From NCBI GenBank assembly GCA_946482545.1, contig CAMLRX010000121.1:1-15131 (forward strand): 15,131 bases of DNA, read 5' to 3'. Shown one piece after another: positions 7,487-14,500 of this stretch. Position numbers and translations under genes: made by a program. This stretch comes from an uncultured Flavihumibacter sp. Lineage in GTDB: Bacteria; Bacteroidota; Bacteroidia; Chitinophagales; Chitinophagaceae. Position 1 is the stretch's first letter, and every line of letters starts with the position of its first letter. The notes under the pieces are model-generated. The model worked only from the letters and a program-made list of their open reading frames with translations. It searched no databases and had not been told where the DNA came from.

Positions 7487-8602
7487 ATGGCCAACATCAA
7501 CTACAAGCATTTCACGCTGGGCGTGGAAGAAGAATACATGGTACTGGATCCCGAAACGCGGGAACTCAGGAGCCATGAACAGAAGATCGTTCAGGAAGGA
7601 CAGAAAGTGATCAAAGACAAAGTGAAGGCCGAAATGCACCAGGCCGTAGTGGAAGTGGGCACCGATATCTGTCAGGACATTGATGAGGCTTTCAAAGATG
7701 TGGCCCTCCTCCGCAAAACACTTTCCAACATCGCCGGCGATCTTGGTTTCTCCATAGGCGCAGCAGGGACGCACCCGTTCTCGCACTGGGAGCGCCAACT
7801 GATTACCGACCATGCCCGCTACCACGAGATCGTGAACGAAATGCAGGAAGCCGCCCGCAGCAACCTCATCTTCGGCCTGCACGTGCACGTGGGCATGCAA
7901 ACCCGGGAAATGGCCATCCACATCGCCAACAGCGCCCGGTATTTCCTCCCCCACGTGTACGCACTCAGTACCAACTCCCCTTTCTGGGAAGGAAGGCTCA
8001 CCGGTTTCAAATCCTTCCGTACCAAGGTATTCGACAAATTCCCCCGCACCGGGATACCCGATTATTTCGAAAGCATCGAGGAGTACGATAACTACATCAA
8101 GCTATTGGTGAAAACCAATTGCATCGACAACGCCAAGAAGATCTGGTGGGACCTCCGTGTACATCCTTTTTTCGATACCGTCGAGTTCCGTATCTGCGAT
8201 GTACCCATGACCATCTCCGAAACCATCGCCATCACGGCGCTGTTTCAGTGCATCTGTGCGAAGCTCTACAAACTCCGGATGGAAAACCTCAACTTCATCA
8301 TCTACAAACGCGCCTTCATCAACGAGAACAAATGGCGCGCCAGCAGGTATGGCATCGATGGCCGCCTCATCGATTTCGGCAAAGAAGAAGAAGTAAACAC
8401 CCGCGCACTCATCTACGAACTCCTGGATTTCGTGGATGATGTCGCCGATCACCTCGGCTGCAGGCACGCCATCTCTTATATCCATACCATGCTTGACCGC
8501 GGCACCGGAGCCGACAGACAACTGAAAGTATATGAAGAGAGTGGTGGCAACCTGATTCAGGTGGTGGACTATATCAGGGATCAGTTCCTCGAGGATGTGT
8601 AA
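7487..8602 (+). CDS. Carboxylate-amine ligase, YbdK / GCS2 family (COG2170)
   Basis: The 371-aa protein belongs to the glutamate-cysteine ligase type 2 family, whose members form gamma-glutamyl or similar amide bonds with ATP. Family landmarks are all present: FTLGVEEEYMVLD (9-21), GTHPFSHW (94-101), FGLHVHVGM (129-137), WWDLRVHPFF (220-229), TVEFRICDVP (231-240) and KWRASRYGIDGRLID (282-296). Length matches the family (about 370 aa). E. coli YbdK shows only weak glutamate-cysteine ligase activity in vitro, so the true substrates of this group are open. It sits 18 bases behind the ATP-grasp gene and 136 bases before the amidotransferase. The pairing of two ligase types points to stepwise assembly of a small peptide-like molecule, which is an inference. 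Confidence 0.93.
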   Translation: MANINYKHFTLGVEEEYMVLDPETRELRSHEQKIVQEGQKVIKDKVKAEMHQAVVEVGTDICQDIDEAFKDVALLRKTLSNIAGDLGFSIGAAGTHPFSHWERQLITDHARYHEIVNEMQEAARSNLIFGLHVHVGMQTREMAIHIANSARYFLPHVYALSTNSPFWEGRLTGFKSFRTKVFDKFPRTGIPDYFESIEEYDNYIKLLVKTNCIDNAKKIWWDLRVHPFFDTVEFRICDVPMTISETIAITALFQCICAKLYKLRMENLNFIIYKRAFINENKWRASRYGIDGRLIDFGKEEEVNTRALIYELLDFVDDVADHLGCRHAISYIHTMLDRGTGADRQLKVYEESGGNLIQVVDYIRDQFLEDV

Positions 8603-8706
8603 CAGCAAATTTAGACACAGCAAATCAATCCTTCTAATTTCTTGACCCCGTATTAACACCGGATTTAAGCCCGTTTTTTAACGGATCGATTACGCTTCGC
8701 CCCGTC

Positions 8707-8716
8707 ATCAATTGAT
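8707..8716. promoter_or_regulatory. 10-bp palindrome in the amidotransferase promoter
   Basis: ATCAATTGAT is a perfect palindrome that ends 10 bases upstream of the -7 element at 8727, so it occupies the -35 to -20 region. It could be an operator, but short AT-rich palindromes also arise by chance. Confidence 0.2.
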
Positions 8717-8726
8717 AAATTTCAGC

Positions 8727-8734
8727 TATATTTG
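8727..8734 (+). promoter_or_regulatory. Promoter -7 element of the amidotransferase gene
   Basis: TATATTTG matches TAnnTTTG exactly and ends only four bases before the ATG at 8739. Transcription would start at or within a base or two of the start codon, implying a leaderless mRNA. This fixes the start at 8739 rather than the in-frame ATG at 8712, which lies upstream of the promoter. Confidence 0.6.
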
Positions 8735-8738
8735 CGCC

Positions 8739-9596
8739 ATGTTCAGTGCGAAGAGAAATATCCGTGTGGCCATACTTGATCTGTATGAAGGCCAGCCCAA
8801 TGAAGGGATGCGCTGTATACGGGAGATTCTGCAACAATTCGGCGCGTTACACCAACTCAACCTGGTTTGGGATGAATACGATGTCCGGTTGCGCCACCAG
8901 GTTCCCGATACCTCTTACGACCTCTACATTTCCTCCGGGGGCCCAGGCAGCCCGCTGGATACGGAAGGCAGCGAATGGGAGACCGCTTATTTCAACTGGT
9001 TCGCTGCCATGCAGGCATGGAACGCTGATGGTAGTCGTCTACCCAAAAAAGTCTTTTTCATCTGCCATTCCTTCCAACTGATATGCAGGCACCTGCAACT
9101 CGCGAATGTATGCAGACGCAAATCCACCGCGTTCGGTATTTTTCCTGTACACCTCATGGAAGCCGGCATTGGCGAACCTGTATTCGATGGTTTGCAGGAT
9201 CCTTTTTATGTGGTGGACAGCAGGGATTTCCAGGTGATTGAACCCGATGCTTTGCGTATGGAAAAAGTCGGTGCACGTATATTGGCGATAGAGAAAGAAC
9301 GGCCCCATGTAGCATTGGAAAGGGCCATTATGGCCATACGTTTTAATGAGCACATGATCGGAACACAGTTCCATCCGGAAGCGGATGCGGTGGGCATGAC
9401 CATGTACCTTAAAAGGGACGACAAAAAAAAGACCATCATCGAGAACCACGGCTTCGAAAAATGGCAAAGCATGATCGAACAACTGAACGATCCGGATAAA
9501 ATTTTGTGGACCTACTCCAATGTGCTGCCAAACTTCTTACAGGAGGGTGTTTTCGGTAACAATCAGTTGGCTGCTCAACCCGGGCGCTTGTCCTGA
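8739..9596 (+). CDS. Class I glutamine amidotransferase-like protein
   Basis: The 285-aa cytosolic protein has a GATase class I fold. It carries SGGPGSP (66-72, the oxyanion-loop region), the nucleophile Cys109 in FICHSFQ, and the His-Glu pair His212/Glu214 in GTQFHPEAD. Thus the Cys-His-Glu triad is intact, but the usual Gly two residues after Cys (C-x-G-x-Q) is Ser. A C-terminal extension of about 70 aa (KRDDKKKTIIENHGFEKW onward) goes beyond the core fold. The protein could release ammonia from glutamine for a ligase, or act as a gamma-glutamyl hydrolase like PuuD relatives; no synthase domain is fused. It has its own promoter 136 bases after the amine ligase, and its 3' end overlaps the convergent 404-aa gene by 22 bp. 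The fold is secure, the reaction is not. Confidence 0.88.
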   Translation: MFSAKRNIRVAILDLYEGQPNEGMRCIREILQQFGALHQLNLVWDEYDVRLRHQVPDTSYDLYISSGGPGSPLDTEGSEWETAYFNWFAAMQAWNADGSRLPKKVFFICHSFQLICRHLQLANVCRRKSTAFGIFPVHLMEAGIGEPVFDGLQDPFYVVDSRDFQVIEPDALRMEKVGARILAIEKERPHVALERAIMAIRFNEHMIGTQFHPEADAVGMTMYLKRDDKKKTIIENHGFEKWQSMIEQLNDPDKILWTYSNVLPNFLQEGVFGNNQLAAQPGRLS

Positions 9597-10789
9597 TCCT
9601 GTTCCACCATCGCCACACTTCCGCCCACCCAGGTCTTGTCTTTATTGTACCGCGTCCCAATCATTTTGCCTTTGCTCAAGCGTGCCAGGTTAATGGCCAG
9701 TTGCGGACGTGCTGCCCCTTCGGGCCATAAATACATCAGCCTGATCTCTGCTTTTGCAGCACCATCAGGTGTTTCAATCACATCTGCGTAATTCACTTTC
9801 GATTGTAATATCCAGTTTTCCGGATCTTTAATGGCTGCGATATCTTCTATTGTTACATCAATCACAACCCCCTGTCCGGCAAACGAAAACAAAGGTTTGA
9901 GCACATAATTTTCGAGATCGGCGGGAACTTCTTTCAGCTCATGCAAGAAACTGGTTTCAGGAATATATTCATGCTGAAGTAAGGGAAGCGTGAACTTACT
10001 CAGGCGGTAGAACCAGTTGGGATGCGGTACCCATTCTACGTTCCATGGTTTTGAAAAGTCCAGTGCGCGCTCCTGAATATCTTTTTTACCTTTCAGTTCA
10101 TCAGCTATAACACGGTTGTATATGCGCTTTATTCTAATTTTTCGTCCATTCAATTCATAATACAATTCATTTCCTTCTGAAAACACTTCCGTAATACAAA
10201 CCGGTTGAATGCCGAGATACTGTGCAGTGCAATAAAAGTCGATGCGTGTTTTTTGTTCATGAGGTGTTATTTCCAGCAGCACAACTTCTTCCGGTGCATG
10301 CCCTCCCACGATGGTTTCTTTGAACAACTGCAGAAAACTTTCTTTGGAATGTCCGCCCATAAACTGGCTGTACCCCTCCGGCATCCAAAGGTACTCCTTC
10401 ATCAATTCCGGGAACATCACCTGGAAACCGAAAAGTGAAGGAAACCCCTGCATCTCTATTAACATGGGCACCAATTCCCCTGAAGCGTTCCTGCATATCC
10501 CGAAGTCAAATGCAAGACAATGGCAGTGCGCCGTTTCGCCCGGGGTCCATTCTTCAGTTGGAACCGCTCTTGCCGTAGCTTCCATAAACCCCGGCTTCAT
10601 CATACTGTTGATAATATAATCACAGGTCTCTTCCATTTTGAGGGAGAAATCACGCGGTATAAACACGGGCGTTTCGGCAATCCGGAACTCCACCACACCA
10701 GGGTATTTTTCTTCCAGAGCACCAAGAAAAGAACCGTATCCCTCCGGGGTAAACAACTGATTGTATTGTTTTCTGATGGACTCAATCAT
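9575..10789 (-). CDS. ATP-grasp-like ligase, uncharacterised, possibly circularly permuted
   Basis: No close family is recognised for this 404-aa cytosolic protein, but its motifs suggest an ATP-grasp enzyme. An acidic metal-site-like block FDFGICRNASGELVPMLIE (94-112) followed by MQGFPSL comes first. A lysine/glycine loop YVLKPLFSFAGQGVVID (295-311, Lys298) comes later, then INLARLSKGKMIGTR (366-380). The acidic block preceding the glycine loop resembles the circularly permuted order of glutathionylspermidine-synthetase-like ligases; this is inference. There is no signal peptide or membrane segment. It converges on the amidotransferase with a 22-bp overlap and starts 65 bases from the divergent small exported protein. 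Position next to an amine ligase, an ATP-grasp enzyme and an amidotransferase suggests it adds another amide bond to the same product. Confidence 0.75.
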   Translation of the reverse strand: MIESIRKQYNQLFTPEGYGSFLGALEEKYPGVVEFRIAETPVFIPRDFSLKMEETCDYIINSMMKPGFMEATARAVPTEEWTPGETAHCHCLAFDFGICRNASGELVPMLIEMQGFPSLFGFQVMFPELMKEYLWMPEGYSQFMGGHSKESFLQLFKETIVGGHAPEEVVLLEITPHEQKTRIDFYCTAQYLGIQPVCITEVFSEGNELYYELNGRKIRIKRIYNRVIADELKGKKDIQERALDFSKPWNVEWVPHPNWFYRLSKFTLPLLQHEYIPETSFLHELKEVPADLENYVLKPLFSFAGQGVVIDVTIEDIAAIKDPENWILQSKVNYADVIETPDGAAKAEIRLMYLWPEGAARPQLAINLARLSKGKMIGTRYNKDKTWVGGSVAMVEQDQDKRPG

Positions 10790-10842
10790 TGTGCTGTCTT
10801 ATTGACCTGAAGGTATAGATTTTTTTGTCCCGAAAATATTGA

Positions 10843-10850
10843 TACCTTTG
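10843..10850 (+). promoter_or_regulatory. Promoter -7 element of the small exported protein and metal pump
   Basis: TACCTTTG matches TAnnTTTG and is followed by CCCC and the ATG at 10855, implying a leaderless or one-base-leader mRNA. A TTTTTTG run at 10821-10827 lies 15 bases upstream and may serve as the -33 element. The 65-base divergent gap must also hold the promoter of the leftward 404-aa gene, which has no perfect match. Confidence 0.55.
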
Positions 10851-10854
10851 CCCC

Positions 10855-11235
10855 ATGCGAAAATGGATCGCTTTTTTCCTGATCGGGATATGTGTATCCA
10901 CCCAAACGGAGTTCCATCAGTTGCTGAAACTTCCCGTATTGGTACAGCATTTCATGGAGCACCGTGAAAAAGATCCAACCACTTCTCTCCTCGCCTTTCT
11001 CAAAGAACATTATTCCGCTTTCGATGAACGGGATGCGGATTATGACCGCGATATGCAGTTGCCGTTCAAAACGCACGATTGCGTAAACGCAGCGGTTGTA
11101 TTTTATAACCCCGCACCTTCGTTCGATATTATTTCTATTCCTTCTTTTGAAGCCATTGCTTCTTTTCCCATTACAAGGGAAACATCGCTTCCCACTACTA
11201 CGACGGGGAATATCTGGCAGCCTCCGCGGGTATAG
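10855..11235 (+). CDS. Small exported protein upstream of the metal efflux pump, uncharacterised
   Basis: The 126-aa protein starts with a short positively charged stretch and a hydrophobic core RKWIAFFLIGICVS (2-15), a signal peptide or N-terminal anchor. The mature part is rich in His, Asp and Glu (FHQLLKLP, QHFMEHREKDP, EHYSAFDERDADYDRD), which could bind metal. The C-terminal third is Pro/Ser/Thr-rich and ends in NIWQPPRV. I recall similar small proteins preceding CzcA-type pumps in other Bacteroidota, but no function is established. Only the inverted-repeat element separates it from the pump gene, so they may share a transcript. A periplasmic metal-binding or sensing role is a guess from composition and neighbours. 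Confidence 0.7.
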   Translation: MRKWIAFFLIGICVSTQTEFHQLLKLPVLVQHFMEHREKDPTTSLLAFLKEHYSAFDERDADYDRDMQLPFKTHDCVNAAVVFYNPAPSFDIISIPSFEAIASFPITRETSLPTTTTGNIWQPPRV

Positions 11236-11267
11236 CAGGCTGTTATGTTGTAATTCATTTTTTAATT

Positions 11268-11488
11268 TTCACGCAAAGACGACTGCTTCGTGCCTCGCAG
11301 GAGCAAGGACGCAAAGATCTGTTTGTTTTATTTGTACAGTTTCAATGCAGAAAGCAGTTCAGTTTATTGGACGTTTATAGACCTACGGTCAGCAAAGACA
11401 ACGAGCTTGCACAATCAAGTGATCGCCAACTCAGCTATGCTTTGCGTCTCTGCTCCGCGAGGTACGAAGCGGTCCGTCTTTGCGTGAA
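11268..11488. repeat. MITE-like inverted-repeat element of 221 bp
   Basis: Two 49-base arms (11268-11316 and 11440-11488) are reverse complements at roughly 85%, with one indel each way, around a 123-base centre. The outer 14 bases, TTCACGCAAAGACG, match perfectly. Each arm holds two ACGCAAAG copies flanking a small hairpin core (GCTTCG...CGGAGC type), and a further GCAAAGAC occurs at 11392. There is no transposase and no convincing target-site duplication. The repeated CGCAAAGACG motif resembles REP/MITE families I recall from Bacteroidota genomes. It fills most of the 268-base gap before the pump gene, which holds no convincing coding sequence or promoter. Confidence 0.75.
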
Positions 11489-11503
11489 CCCGAATCATTC
11501 CCG

Positions 11504-14500
11504 ATGCTTCACGCTATCATATCCTTCTCCGTAAGGAACAAACTTATTGTAGGCATTCTTTTGCTCGGCCTTATTAGTTTCGGCAGTTATTCCGTTACGC
11601 AACTGCCTATTGACGCAGTTCCAGATATTACCAACAACCAGGTTCAGGTGATCACGGTGGCCCCTTCGCTGGCGGCTCCTGAAGTTGAACGACTGATCAC
11701 TTTTCCTGTGGAACAGGCCAACGCGAACATCAGCGGACTGGTAGAAATCCGCTCTTTTTCAAGGTTCGGCCTTTCCGTTGTAACCATTGTTTTTGACGAT
11801 GATGTGGATGTGTACTGGGCACGACAGCAGGTGAGCGAACGCCTGATCCAGGTACAGAACGATATTCCCGCAGGCGTAGGTACGCCACAACTTGGTCCGA
11901 TTACAACGGGCCTTGGAGAAATATACCAATATGTGCTCCGGCCCGAGAAAGGTTATGAAAACAAGTACGATGCCATGGAACTGCGCACCATGCAGGATTG
12001 GATCGTAAGGCGTCAACTCCTGGGTACACCCGGCGTAGCCGATGTAAGTAGTTTCGGCGGCTTTCTGAAACAATATGAAGTAACGGTGCAGGCCGATAAG
12101 TTGAAAAGCATGGGCCTTGCGCTTTCAGATGTATTCACCGCGCTGGAAAAAAGCAATCAGAATACAGGCGGCGCTTACATCGAAAAAAGCAGCGGCGTAC
12201 TTTTCATACGCAGTGAGGGACTGGCACAGACCATTGAAGACCTGGAACAGATCGCGGTCAAAAACACAGCGAATGGCACACCTGTATTGCTGCGCGATGT
12301 AGCCACCATCGGGATCGGGCACGCTACACGGTATGGCGCACTTACATTCAACGACCAGGGCGAAGTGGCAGGAGCCGTAGTCATGATGCTGAAGGGCGCA
12401 AATTCCTCCAGCGTGGTGAAAGCGGTGAAAGAGAAGATCGAAAGCATCAAAAAGACATTACCCGAAGGCGTTACTATTGAGCCTTTCCTGGACCGCAGTA
12501 AAATGGTAAACAATGCCATTGGAACAGTTGAGAAGAACCTGCTGGAAGGCGCGCTGATCGTGGTATTCATTCTCGTGTTGTTCCTTGGTAACCTGCGGGC
12601 CGGGCTGGTGGTGGCCTCCGTGATCCCATTATCCATGCTGTTCGCCATCATCTGCATGAACCTATTCGGTGTTTCCGGCAACCTGATGAGTCTGGGCGCT
12701 TTGGATTTCGGACTTATCGTAGATGGCGCTGTAATCATAGTGGAAGCTGTAATGCACCGGCTCCGCCACAGCAAAGCATTCGCCGGCACCACACGCATTA
12801 CACAGGAAGAAATGAATACTGAAGTAAGTTCCGCGGCCGGGAAAATGATGAACGCCGCTGTATTCGGGCAGATCATTATCCTGATCGTTTACCTGCCTAT
12901 TCTTTCACTGAAAGGGATCGAAGGAAAAATGTTCAAACCTATGGCCCAAACAGTTTCCTTCGCCATCATCGGGGCATTCCTGCTTTCCGTTACTTATGTG
13001 CCCATGATGAGCAGCCTTCTGCTCAGCAAAAAAATCACGCACCACGATACCTGGGCCGACAAAATGATGCACTGGCTCGAACAACGTTACCAACCCGTGC
13101 TTGCCCGTGCATTGCAATTGCCCCGTTGGATCATGGGGATATCAATCCTGCTGTTTGCGGCCAGCGTATTCGTGCTCACGAGACTGGGCGGGGAATTCAT
13201 CCCCCAACTGGAAGAAGGTGATTTTGCCGTGGAAACCCGGATGCTTACCGGCACATCACTCACCACCGGCGTGGAATATGTGCAACAGGCGGCACGTATT
13301 CTGAAAGACAGTTTCCCGGAAGTAGAGAAAGTGGTGACCAAACTGGGTTCCGGAGAAATCCCCACCGATCCCATGCCTATGGACTGGGGCGATATGATGG
13401 TGATTCTGAAAGATAAAGACGAGTGGACCACGGCGAAAAATTTTGATGCACTCGCCGAAAAAATGGGCGAAGCCCTGAAAGATGTCCCAGGCATCAATGT
13501 AGGCTTTATGTTCCCCGTACAAATGCGTTTTAATGAACTGATGACGGGTGCCCGGCAGGATGTGGTCTGCAAGATATTCGGGGAAAATATGGATACGCTC
13601 GCGCACTACGCAGGAAAACTGGGTAACCTGGCTGGTGCTATTGAAGGAGCGAAGGACCTCTACGTGGAGAAAGTAGCCGGTCTTCCGCAGATCGTAATAG
13701 ATTTTAAAAGAGCGGCACTGGCCCGCTACGGCTTACAGATCGAAGACGTGAATACCGTAATCAACACCGCATTCGCGGGTGCATCTGCAGGATTATTATA
13801 CGAAGGAGAAAGGCGTTTTAACCTGGTGGTACGCCTTGGTGCAGAACAAAGAAAATCGCTGGAAGATGTGCAACAATTGTTAATCCAGACACCCGGCGGA
13901 ATACAGATTCCACTGAACCAGGTGGCGGATGTGGCCATTAAGGAAGGACCCTCGCAAATACAACGTGAAGATGCCAAAAGAAGAATTACAGTAGGCTTCA
14001 ATGTAAGGGGGCGCGATGTGCAATCTATTGTGGAAGAATTGCAAAAGAAAACCGCGGCGGGACTTTCACTCCCCCCAGGTTATTACGTCACTTATGGCGG
14101 CCAGTTCGAGAATCTCGTAGAAGCGCAAAAACGTTTATCCATTGCCGTTCCTGTGGCCTTATTGCTGATTTTCCTGTTGCTTTATTTCGCATTCAGGTCC
14201 ATCAGGCAGGCATCGCTCATCTTTACCGCGATTCCGTTATCGGCCATTGGTGGCGTGTTCGCGCTTGGGATGCGCGGGATGCCGTTCAGCATTTCAGCTG
14301 GCGTAGGCTTTATCGCACTTTTTGGGGTGGCGGTACTTAATGGCATTGTGTTGATTACTGAGTTCAACCGCCTTCGGCGGGAAGGGATGGAAGACCTTGG
14401 CGCGATCGTTCTAAAAGGAACGCGGATCAGGTTACGCCCTGTATTGATGACAGCCGCTGTGGCCTCCCTGGGATTTCTTCCAATGGCGCTCAGCAATGGT

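Noticed and set aside
8603..8738. Terminator between the amine ligase and the amidotransferase
   Set aside because: The only hairpin is CCGTT-TTTT-AACGG with a 5-bp stem and no trailing T run. A 9-base direct repeat, ACAGCAAAT (8602 and 8617), was also seen but is too short to interpret.
11290..11487. A short open frame inside the inverted-repeat element
   Set aside because: It covers the repeat arms themselves, has no promoter or start signal and no recognisable protein features.
12175..12876. A 233-codon minus-strand frame within the pump gene
   Set aside because: It lies opposite the conserved RND signature region, and its Ser/Thr-rich product looks like an antisense artefact.
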